Shown here: piece by piece, positions 1 to 5,786 of the stretch
How the letters are laid out: each line of letters begins with the position of its first letter
Numbering within the stretch: the stretch's first letter is position 1
Origin: an uncultured Anaerosacchariphilus sp.
GTDB lineage: Bacteria; Bacillota; Clostridia; Lachnospirales; Lachnospiraceae
NCBI GenBank assembly: GCA_934373375.1
Contig: CAKROP010000141.1
Span: 1 to 5,982 of the forward strand
Direction: 5' to 3'
DNA length: 5,982 nt
Program-made: the position numbers and the translations under genes
The notes under the pieces: generated by a model
Told to the model about the DNA's origin: nothing
Databases searched by the model: none
Seen by the model: the letters and a program-made list of their open reading frames with translations, nothing else

Positions 1-44
1 AAAAAGCTCCGGCAGAACTGTTCTTTTCAGTCCCGCCGGAGCTT
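1..44 (-). terminator. Rho-independent terminator after the lipoprotein gene
   Basis: A perfect 10-bp stem is formed by AAGCTCCGGC (4-13) and GCCGGAGCTT (35-44). The loop is 21 bases and contains a possible short inner stem, ACTG (17-20) with CAGT (28-31). On the minus strand the stem runs directly into at least five T residues that reach the window edge, the usual form of an intrinsic terminator. It begins 15 bases after the stop codon of the lipoprotein gene. The other strand has no T-run after the stem, so it should act on leftward transcription only. Confidence 0.93.
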
Positions 45-59
45 CTGCGTCATCCTGTT

Positions 60-518
60 TTATTCTGCCTTTGTATAGCCGCCTGCTTCCAGTGCTTCTC
101 CTGTCTTTTCCAGAGAAATACCGTTGGTACCGCCATCTACCTGAAGCAGTCCCTGCTCAGCGAGCTTAGCTACCGCATCTCCTGTGGTATCAATGGTGAT
201 AGCAATGGTATACACACCGTCTGCCGCGCTTCCGGTGCATTCCACGCCGTCTACGGCCTGATAGGACTCCACCATAGAATCATAGGCTTTCGTCATCAGG
301 GTCTGAGTATCGTCATCAAAGCCTGTCATGTCCAGCGTGATGGTCTCCTCCATCTTCTGAACTTCGTCGCCTTTGGCGTTCAGTGTCATGGTGTCGGTCA
401 TCTTCAGGCCTTCGTTGTCCTGCTCCATTGTATAAGTTACGCTCTGCGCTTTCCCGCCACAGGCTGCCAGAGATACGGCCATCACAACTGTCATGGTAAG
501 TGCTGCTAATCTTTTCAT
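60..518 (-). CDS. Small secreted lipoprotein, YehR-like (DUF1307 family)
   Basis: The product is a 152-residue predicted lipoprotein anchored to the outer face of the cytoplasmic membrane; its function is unknown. It starts with a lipoprotein signal peptide: Lys2-Arg3, a hydrophobic stretch at 4-16, and a lipobox Leu-Ala-Ala-Cys with the lipidated Cys at residue 20. The mature part is acidic and lacks further membrane segments. The order of features (a TYTME-like beta strand near the start, a Gly-Asp-Glu-Val turn, a central helix with Tyr-Gln-Ala-Val-Asp-Gly-Val, and a C-terminal SLEKTGEALEAGGY helix) resembles the DUF1307/YehR lipoproteins, which have about this length. This was recognised by eye without a profile search. 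The start is chosen at 518 because GGGAGGAG stands 5 bases before it. An in-frame ATG at 560 (MNPFDNKK...) would hide the signal peptide behind 14 residues and overlaps the promoter -10. The gene has its own promoter and terminator and follows ppk1. Confidence 0.85.
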   Translation of the reverse strand: MKRLAALTMTVVMAVSLAACGGKAQSVTYTMEQDNEGLKMTDTMTLNAKGDEVQKMEETITLDMTGFDDDTQTLMTKAYDSMVESYQAVDGVECTGSAADGVYTIAITIDTTGDAVAKLAEQGLLQVDGGTNGISLEKTGEALEAGGYTKAE

Positions 519-523
519 GTTAT

Positions 524-531
524 CTCCTCCC
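524..531 (-). promoter_or_regulatory. Ribosome binding site that fixes the lipoprotein start
   Basis: The minus strand reads GGGAGGAG followed by ATAAC and then ATG at 518. This near-ideal Shine-Dalgarno sequence selects the start at 518 over the in-frame ATG at 560, which lacks such a site. Confidence 0.85.
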
Positions 532-558
532 GGTCTCTTCTTATTGTCGAACGGGTTC

Positions 559-567
559 ATTATAACA
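559..567 (-). promoter_or_regulatory. Extended -10 promoter for the lipoprotein gene
   Basis: The minus strand reads TGTTATAAT: a consensus TATAAT (564 to 559) preceded by the extended -10 dinucleotide TG. The -35 region is weak: about 17-18 bases upstream only TAGCAT or ATAGCA can be read, with two or three matches to TTGACA. Extended -10 promoters often tolerate this. Transcription would start near 552, giving a leader of roughly 34 bases before the ATG at 518. The site lies in the ppk1-lipoprotein gap, where a promoter is expected. It is not tested experimentally. Confidence 0.65.
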
Positions 568-588
568 TGTCCGATACGGAAATGCTAT

Positions 589-611
589 GGATAAAATTCT
601 TAATTTTATCC
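589..611. repeat. Perfect 10-bp inverted repeat between ppk1 and the lipoprotein gene
   Basis: GGATAAAATT (589-598) and AATTTTATCC (602-611) are exact reverse complements separated by three bases. The repeat begins 14 bases after the ppk1 stop codon and lies directly upstream of the -35 region of the lipoprotein promoter, centred near -48 of the predicted start. It has no T-run after it on either strand, so it is not a normal intrinsic terminator. It could be a protein-binding operator or an RNA hairpin protecting the 3' end of the operon mRNA. The sequence does not decide between these. Confidence 0.6.
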
Positions 612-625
612 AAGAAAGCCGTCAT

Positions 626-2755
626 CTATTCCACCGGCTCCTCCGGAATAAATACCCGGCGGTTCACCGCGTGTTCTTCGGCCTTCGCCTTCTCCTTCGC
701 CTCTTCCACAAAATAATCCTGGGAACTTAAAATCGCCTTGCCCCGGCGGTCCACCTTCTCATAGGTGTCGTCCGGCTGCAGTACATGAGCCTTCACATTA
801 TCCTTCAGCTCGATATCCAGAATGTGAATGACCTCTTCCTTCAGTTTCTCCCGTTCAATGGGGAACATGATCTCCACGCGTTTCTCCAGATTTCGCGGCA
901 TCCAGTCGGCGCTGGCGCAGAAGACCTCCTCCTGACCATTGTTGTAGAAATAGAAAATTCGGCTGTGCTCCAGGAAGTTGCCCACAATGGAACGCACGCG
1001 GATATTCTCGCTGACACCGGGAATCCCCACCTTCAGACAACAGATACCCCGGACAATCAAGTCAATCTGTACGCCTGCTGCGGACGCTTCGTAAAGTGCC
1101 ATGATCACATCCCGGTCACAGAGGGAGTTCATTTTCGCGATAATCCGTCCTTCTCCTCCGTTCCTGGCATGCTCGGTCTCCCGTCCAATCAGACTCAGGA
1201 AGCGATCCTTCAGCCACAGCGGCGCCAATGACAGCTTATTCCAGCCCTCCGGCTCCGAATAACCGGAAAGCATATTGAAGACTGCCGTAGCATCCTCTCC
1301 AATGGGCGCAGAGCAGGTCAGAAGTCCGATATCGGTATACAGCTTTGCCGTAGAATCGTTGTAGTTACCGGTACCCAGATGAACATAACGGCGGATGCCG
1401 TCCTCTTCTCTTCGTACCACCAGGGTGATCTTACTGTGGGTTTTCAGACCCACCAGGCCATAAATTACATGAGCGCCCGCCTTCTCCAGCATCTTCGCCC
1501 AGATGATATTGTTCTCTTCATCGAAGCGGGCCTTCAGCTCCACCAGAACTGAAACCTGCTTGCCGTTCTCTGCCGCCTGGGCCAGAGCTGCGATAATCGG
1601 AGAATTACCGCTGACACGGTACAGTGTCTGCTTGATAGCCAGTACCTTCGGATCGTTGGCCGCGTCCTTTACAAACTTCACCACCGGATCAAAGGTCTGA
1701 TACGGATGATGCAGAAGGATATCACCCTTTCTGATCTCATCAAAAATATTGCAGTCTGCGGGCAGCTCCTTCACCGGTGCAGGTACATGCTTCGGAAGCT
1801 TTAAATGATCAAAGCCCTCCATGCCGTACATCTTCATCAGGAAAGTCAGATCCAGCGGTCCGTTGATTTTATACAGGGCCTGATCTTTGATATCCAGCTC
1901 CTTTGACAGAATCTTCAAAAGACGCTTATCAATTTTCTCTTCCACCTCCAGGCGGATCGCCTCGCCCCACTGACGCTTTTTCAACTGCTTCTGAATTTCC
2001 TTCAGCAGATCCGCCGCCTCGTCCTCATCAATGGTCAGGTCAGCATTTCGCATAACACGATAGGGAGAGGCGCTGACGATATCATACTTCAGGAACAACT
2101 GCTGCATATTCCGCTCGATGATTTCTTCCAGCAGAATTACATTTTTTATGCCGTCCTCACTGTCAGGCAGACGCACAATACGGGGCAGCACCGACGGAAC
2201 CTGTACCGTAGCGAACTCCAGTTCGGCGTTCTTCTCGCCCTTTTTCTGAAGCAATGCACCAATATTCAGGGTCTTGTTGCGAATCAGCGGGAAAGGTCTG
2301 GACGAATCCACCGCCATGGGAGTCAGCACCGGATAGACATTGTCACGGAAATAGCGATCCACATAACGGGCTTCCTCTTTGGTCAGGGCCTCATGCTCCT
2401 GAATTACATGGAGACCATTCTGCTTAAGCGCCGGCAAAAGGGAGCGGGAATAAGTGGAATACTGGAGAGCCACTAGCCCTCTTACCTCTTTCGTAATCTC
2501 CTCGATCTGCTCCTCTGGCGTCATACCGGCAATATCCTTCTTGGTATAGCCCGCATGAACCATATCCTTCAGGGAAGCCACACGAATCATAAAGAACTCA
2601 TCCAGATTGGACGCGGTAATGCTTAAAAATTTCAGCCGTTCAAACAATGGAATCGTTTTGTCTCGCGCCTCGCTGAGCACACGCTCATTGAACGCCAGCC
2701 AGGACAGCTCCCGGTTTCTGTAGTACTCATGTCTGGTAAATTCTTTCTTATCCAT
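626..2755 (-). CDS. ppk1: Polyphosphate kinase (PPK1)
   Basis: PPK1 reversibly transfers the gamma phosphate of ATP onto inorganic polyphosphate through a phosphohistidine intermediate, usually in the cytoplasm or at the inner membrane face. The 709-residue product is full length (E. coli 688). The N domain begins with RELSWLAFNERV (15-26) and SNLDEFFMIR (49-58). The central and C-terminal phospholipase-D-like domains carry KQTLYR (375-380), KARFDE (408-413), the active-site loop GLKTHSK with His440, and FLEHSRIF with His597. With a constant offset of 5, Asn50, Arg380, Arg410, His440 and His597 match E. coli Asn45, Arg375, Arg405, His435 and His592, so it should be active. The last roughly 55 residues form a charged Lys/Glu-rich tail beyond the core. 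The ATG at 2755 lies 6 bases after the stop of the Ppx-like gene, and its ribosome binding site (AGGCAGG or AAGAGAG) lies at that gene's end, which suggests translational coupling. The stop is TAG. Confidence 0.98.
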   Translation of the reverse strand: MDKKEFTRHEYYRNRELSWLAFNERVLSEARDKTIPLFERLKFLSITASNLDEFFMIRVASLKDMVHAGYTKKDIAGMTPEEQIEEITKEVRGLVALQYSTYSRSLLPALKQNGLHVIQEHEALTKEEARYVDRYFRDNVYPVLTPMAVDSSRPFPLIRNKTLNIGALLQKKGEKNAELEFATVQVPSVLPRIVRLPDSEDGIKNVILLEEIIERNMQQLFLKYDIVSASPYRVMRNADLTIDEDEAADLLKEIQKQLKKRQWGEAIRLEVEEKIDKRLLKILSKELDIKDQALYKINGPLDLTFLMKMYGMEGFDHLKLPKHVPAPVKELPADCNIFDEIRKGDILLHHPYQTFDPVVKFVKDAANDPKVLAIKQTLYRVSGNSPIIAALAQAAENGKQVSVLVELKARFDEENNIIWAKMLEKAGAHVIYGLVGLKTHSKITLVVRREEDGIRRYVHLGTGNYNDSTAKLYTDIGLLTCSAPIGEDATAVFNMLSGYSEPEGWNKLSLAPLWLKDRFLSLIGRETEHARNGGEGRIIAKMNSLCDRDVIMALYEASAAGVQIDLIVRGICCLKVGIPGVSENIRVRSIVGNFLEHSRIFYFYNNGQEEVFCASADWMPRNLEKRVEIMFPIEREKLKEEVIHILDIELKDNVKAHVLQPDDTYEKVDRRGKAILSSQDYFVEEAKEKAKAEEHAVNRRVFIPEEPVE

Positions 2756-2761
2756 GCTCTC

Positions 2762-4303
2762 TTATACCTGCCTTTTCTGCCGGATAACGGGCTTTATACT
2801 GAAAATAGTCTCAAAGAAATCCGCTTTGTGGGAGAAGAGTCCCTGCTCCAATGTGATGTCCTCTACCGTATCCACCACCACCAGGAGCTCCCGCTCCTTT
2901 AAAGTAACGCGGACATTCTTAAACTTCTGCTTATGGCTGCGATCCATGGAATTAGCCACACGAAGAATGGCACTCAGCTTCGCCGTCAGCAGATAATCGT
3001 TGCGATCCAGGCTGCTGCCCATGGAAAATTCCTCAAAGGATACAAACTCCTCCGTATCGAACCGAATAGCGTTGGCAATAATCTCCCGTTCCCGATGGGA
3101 CAGACCGATAATCTCTGTGGACATAACGATCTGGTAGGAGCATTCCGCCGTATGGGTCATACTGATGTATTTACCACAGTCATGAAGCCAGACCGCAATC
3201 TGCAAGAGCAGGCGCTCCCGCTTCTCCATACCGTGAATCCGCTTCATTTTGTCGAAAATGGTGAGAGCCAGATATTCTGTTCCCTGAAGATGGGTCTTAT
3301 TACTCTGATAGCGCTTGGCAATGTTCTTGGCCGCCTCGATGATATCGTTTTCAAAATTATGGCTGGGCTTGAAGATCCTTTTGCGCTCCGCGTAATCGTA
3401 AGCCAGACCGTCCCGGATATTCAGACCCGGTACCCAGATGAATTCTGCTCCGGTTTCTTCAATCAGCTTCCGGTAAATAATAAGCGCCGGCAGTACCAGA
3501 GACATGTTCTCAGCCATACCGCCCAGTCGCTCCATGGCTTTCTCCCGGGAGCCGTCCGCAAGAATCTTTTCGTACAGATTCAGATATTCCTCGCGGGTAA
3601 AGGATACACTCTTCGCCTTACCGCCCCTGTCTACCAGCTGATTGATATAATCGCCTACCAGAATCATATGCTTAATTTCATGATCCTTCAGATATAACCG
3701 CTTATAGCTTTTCAACTCGTTGTTGATCATTTCCTCAATGATCTCTCCGAAATGGGTGGTGCGGTTCTCCACCTCCGCCAGGCGCTCCCGGATACGCATG
3801 GTTCCGAGACGCAGATTCTGAGTAGACACAAGGGCGTCCTTATCAAACAGGGAAATCTGGATGCTGCCACCGCCCACATCGACAATGGCGGTTCCCTTCT
3901 GAATAATTTTCTGAAAGGATTCCTCATTGGACGCAATGGATTTGTAGCCCAGAAACCGGTGCTCGGAATTGCTTAAGATCTCCACCTCAAGGCCCGTCCG
4001 TACACGAATCTTATCAAGAATCAGAAGGCAGTTCCGCGTTTCGCGAATGGCACTGGTGGCGCAGGCCCGGTAGTCGTCTACCTGATATTCCTTCATAATG
4101 CGGGTAAAATCCTCCAGCACCTCGCACAGCTCCTCCAGCATCTCATTGCTGATCTCCTTCTGGTTATAGGCGTCCTTGCCCAGCTCCAGTCCGTAACGGA
4201 TATCGTCGATTTCCTTCATGCCATTCTTCTGAGACAGCTCCAGAATTTTCATTCCCACTTCGTAAGAGCCGATCTCAATGGACGCAAATGTGACAATCTG
4301 CAT
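2762..4303 (-). CDS. Ppx/GppA-family protein with C-terminal HD domain, catalytic motifs divergent
   Basis: Family members hydrolyse polyphosphate or pppGpp in the cytoplasm. The 513-residue product has an N-terminal ASKHA (actin-like) double domain at about 1-305 and an HD-type domain at about 320-460, close to the E. coli Ppx layout. Clear family marks are CATSAIRETRN (81-91), VDVGGGS (141-147), VPGLNIRDGL (291-300), and HD at 374-375 in WLHDCGKY. Several catalytic positions differ from E. coli Ppx in a by-eye alignment: DLGSNS is EIGSYE (10-15), the SGNEEAR segment with general base Glu121 is SNSEHRF (111-117) with His115 at that site, Glu150 is Gln149, and the later SGT phosphate loop is GDY (217-219). 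It may thus bind rather than cleave its ligand, or use altered chemistry; these changes could also be normal for a clostridial subfamily. The ATG at 4303 has AAAGG 10 bases upstream and follows the dut stop by 5 bases. It sits directly before ppk1, which supports a role in polyphosphate control. Annotated relatives are usually called exopolyphosphatase. Confidence 0.93.
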   Translation of the reverse strand: MQIVTFASIEIGSYEVGMKILELSQKNGMKEIDDIRYGLELGKDAYNQKEISNEMLEELCEVLEDFTRIMKEYQVDDYRACATSAIRETRNCLLILDKIRVRTGLEVEILSNSEHRFLGYKSIASNEESFQKIIQKGTAIVDVGGGSIQISLFDKDALVSTQNLRLGTMRIRERLAEVENRTTHFGEIIEEMINNELKSYKRLYLKDHEIKHMILVGDYINQLVDRGGKAKSVSFTREEYLNLYEKILADGSREKAMERLGGMAENMSLVLPALIIYRKLIEETGAEFIWVPGLNIRDGLAYDYAERKRIFKPSHNFENDIIEAAKNIAKRYQSNKTHLQGTEYLALTIFDKMKRIHGMEKRERLLLQIAVWLHDCGKYISMTHTAECSYQIVMSTEIIGLSHREREIIANAIRFDTEEFVSFEEFSMGSSLDRNDYLLTAKLSAILRVANSMDRSHKQKFKNVRVTLKERELLVVVDTVEDITLEQGLFSHKADFFETIFSIKPVIRQKRQV

Positions 4304-4308
4304 AATCT

Positions 4309-4746
4309 CTACGCCTTTCCTGTACTTCCGTGTCCGCCCCGGTCCGCATGACCGAGGATTTCTGTCTCCTCAAATACCAGCTCCGGCTGATGCTCCATAA
4401 TCCGGAACTGACAAATCCGGTCATTGACGTGAATCTTTGTATCCCGCATGGCGAGGACCGGCATGAACCACTGGTCGTTGTCACCACAGTAGGTCTCGTC
4501 AATGACACCCATATGATTCGTCTGAATCACACCGAAATTTTTATAGGTGCTGCTGCGTGGTACCACATGGGCCTCGTAGCCTTTTGGAAGCTCCATGGCA
4601 ATCCCTAAGGGAATCAGCTTAAATTCTCCCTTTTTCAAGGTCACATCCTCTGCGCTTCTTAGATCCACCCAGTCGGATTTGCCGCCGATGTAAGCCAGCT
4701 TCTCAATTTTATCGGTAAAATATTTAATTTTAATGGTCTTCGTCAT
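4309..4746 (-). CDS. dut: dUTP diphosphatase (trimeric dUTPase)
   Basis: The enzyme splits dUTP into dUMP and pyrophosphate, keeping uracil out of DNA and feeding dTMP synthesis. The 145-residue product has the five motifs of homotrimeric dUTPases in order: DLRSAED (28-34), PRSS (63-66), [10 protein letters not shown] (80-89) with the catalytic Asp83, RICQFRIM (110-117), and the C-terminal arm RGGHGSTG (136-143). The length is normal. In motif V the Phe that usually stacks on the uracil ring is His139, a modest change. The start is set at the ATG at 4746 because GAGGAG stands 10 bases before it. A TTG at 4764 would add six residues but overlaps this ribosome binding site and is unlikely. The gene overlaps pncC by 17 bases in another frame and precedes the Ppx-like gene by 5 bases, so it is part of the operon. 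It ends in TAG. Confidence 0.95.
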   Translation of the reverse strand: MTKTIKIKYFTDKIEKLAYIGGKSDWVDLRSAEDVTLKKGEFKLIPLGIAMELPKGYEAHVVPRSSTYKNFGVIQTNHMGVIDETYCGDNDQWFMPVLAMRDTKIHVNDRICQFRIMEHQPELVFEETEILGHADRGGHGSTGKA

Positions 4747-5242
4747 TTCCGTCTGTCTCCTCAAGTCCTTTTTTCAGAAGCGCCAGAGCAGCCTGCACGG
4801 TACTCTCCCGTACTTCGCTCCGTTCGCCTTCAAAATGGTACTCTTCCACATACATCTGTCCCCGTACAGATACGCCGATATATACAAGGCCCACCGGCTT
4901 CTCTTCCGTTCCGCCGCCCGGCCCTGCGATACCGGTCGTAGCGATCGCAGCGTCCGCGCCACTTGCCAGAATAGCGCCCTTGGCCATTTCCCGGGCGGTT
5001 TTTTCGCTGACTGCCCCAAATTCCTTCAGAGTTGTCTTCTTTACATTCAGAAGCTTTCTCTTTGCCTTATTGGAATAGGTGATGAAGCCCTGCTTAAATA
5101 CCTCGGATACGCCCGGCACATCCACCAGACGCGCAGCCACCAGGCCTCCCGTACAGGACTCTGCCGTGGTCACGGTCAGCTCATCCATTTTTAAAAGCTC
5201 TACTACTTCCTCTGCAAGTGTCTTCTTCTGCTGCTCTCCCAT
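4730..5242 (-). CDS. pncC: Nicotinamide-nucleotide amidohydrolase (PncC / CinA C-terminal domain)
   Basis: PncC deamidates nicotinamide mononucleotide to nicotinate mononucleotide, returning the NMN released by NAD-dependent DNA ligase to NAD synthesis. The 170-residue product is a single CinA C-terminal domain: TAESCTGG (26-33) with the likely nucleophile Ser29, [10 protein letters not shown] (52-61), [12 protein letters not shown] (76-87), and [11 protein letters not shown] (101-111) followed by KPVGLVYIG. The N-terminal molybdopterin-binding-like domain of full-length CinA (around 410 residues) is absent, and the single base between pgsA and this gene leaves no room for it. The last residues are acidic and poorly conserved. 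The start is the ATG at 5242, which has AAGGAGA 8 bases upstream. A TTG at 5293 would extend the protein by 17 residues into pgsA and has no support. The gene overlaps dut by 17 bases. Older annotation often calls such genes competence/damage-inducible protein; nothing here indicates competence. Confidence 0.93.
   Translation of the reverse strand: MGEQQKKTLAEEVVELLKMDELTVTTAESCTGGLVAARLVDVPGVSEVFKQGFITYSNKAKRKLLNVKKTTLKEFGAVSEKTAREMAKGAILASGADAAIATTGIAGPGGGTEEKPVGLVYIGVSVRGQMYVEEYHFEGERSEVRESTVQAALALLKKGLEETDGNDEDH
4757..4762 (-). promoter_or_regulatory. Ribosome binding site of dut inside pncC
   Basis: GAGGAG on the minus strand lies 10 bases before the ATG at 4746, within the last codons of pncC. 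It argues against the in-frame TTG start at 4764, because that codon would directly touch the site. The position fits translational coupling to pncC. Confidence 0.7.
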
Positions 5243-5243
5243 T

Positions 5244-5786
5244 TTAAATATCTCCTTCCAGAAGTATTCCTTTGTTCTTTGCCAGATAATCAATCAGTGA
5301 CACAACGGTCAGAATCAGCGCAATCCAGGTAACAACAGCCTCGATGGTGGTGAATACCCCTCCCAGATCGAGAATCAGGAGAATGATCATCAGCATCTGG
5401 AAGGTTGTCTTAAACTTTCCCCAGTAGCTTGCTGCGATAACAACTCCATTATCCGATGCAATCAGACGGAAACCGCTGATAATGAACTCTCTTGAAATAA
5501 TTACAATGACCATCCAGGCTGCCAGTCGGTTCATTTCCACCAGACAAATCATGGCCGAGCAGACTAAAAGCTTATCTGCCAGCGGATCCATGAATTTTCC
5601 GAAATTGGTAACCAGGTTATACTTTCTCGCAATCTTACCGTCCAGAAGGTCCGTCAGACTTGCCACGATAAAAATTCCGACTGCAATGTACTTGGAATAA
5701 GCGCCGCCCAGATCGGTCAGCATAAATACAACAAAAAACGGAATCATCAATACACGAAGTGTGGTTAATTTATTGGGTAAATTCAT
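5244..5786 (-). CDS. pgsA: CDP-diacylglycerol--glycerol-3-phosphate 3-phosphatidyltransferase
   Basis: PgsA joins CDP-diacylglycerol and glycerol 3-phosphate into phosphatidylglycerophosphate, the committed step to phosphatidylglycerol and cardiolipin, in the cytoplasmic membrane. The 180-residue product has the full CDP-alcohol phosphotransferase signature DxxDGxxAR-x8-GxxxDxxxD: Asp46, Asp49, Gly50, Ala53, Arg54, Gly63, Asp67 and Asp71. About six hydrophobic segments are visible (roughly 11-24, 32-48, 73-84, 89-107, 127-140, 147-165). The ISREFIISGFR (97-107) and WGKFKTTFQ (122-130) segments are typical of PgsA rather than of other CDP-alcohol transferases. The length is usual. The ATG at 5786 overlaps the rimO stop as ATGA, and AGGAG lies 10 bases upstream inside rimO, so translation is probably coupled. 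The stop TAA is one base before the pncC start. Confidence 0.97.
   Translation of the reverse strand: MNLPNKLTTLRVLMIPFFVVFMLTDLGGAYSKYIAVGIFIVASLTDLLDGKIARKYNLVTNFGKFMDPLADKLLVCSAMICLVEMNRLAAWMVIVIISREFIISGFRLIASDNGVVIAASYWGKFKTTFQMLMIILLILDLGGVFTTIEAVVTWIALILTVVSLIDYLAKNKGILLEGDI
5251..5257 (-). promoter_or_regulatory. Ribosome binding site of pncC inside pgsA
   Basis: AAGGAGA on the minus strand lies 8 bases before the ATG at 5242, within the last codons of pgsA. It settles the start in favour of 5242 over the in-frame TTG at 5293. Confidence 0.85.

Noticed and set aside
589..611. The palindrome as an intrinsic terminator of the ppk1 operon
   Set aside because: The stem is A/T-rich and no T-run follows on the minus strand; kept only as an inverted repeat of unknown role.
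785..1231. A 148-codon open frame on the plus strand opposite ppk1
   Set aside because: Fully antisense to the conserved C-terminal catalytic domain of PPK1, with no domain-like sequence.
2933..3697. A 254-codon open frame on the plus strand opposite the Ppx-like gene
   Set aside because: It lies wholly inside a gene with clear family motifs, its translation shows no recognisable domain, and no strong ribosome binding site or promoter was seen for it. It is a by-product of the codon use of the minus-strand gene.
4746..4764. TTG start for dut at 4764
   Set aside because: The TTG directly touches the GAGGAG ribosome binding site that serves the ATG at 4746, and the extra residues are not part of the dUTPase fold.
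4733..5194. A 153-codon open frame on the plus strand opposite pncC
   Set aside because: Antisense to a conserved gene, composition without any recognisable protein pattern, no terminator or promoter of its own.
5243..5293. TTG start for pncC at 5293
   Set aside because: It would overlap pgsA by 50 bases, while the ATG at 5242 has an excellent ribosome binding site and the usual domain start.
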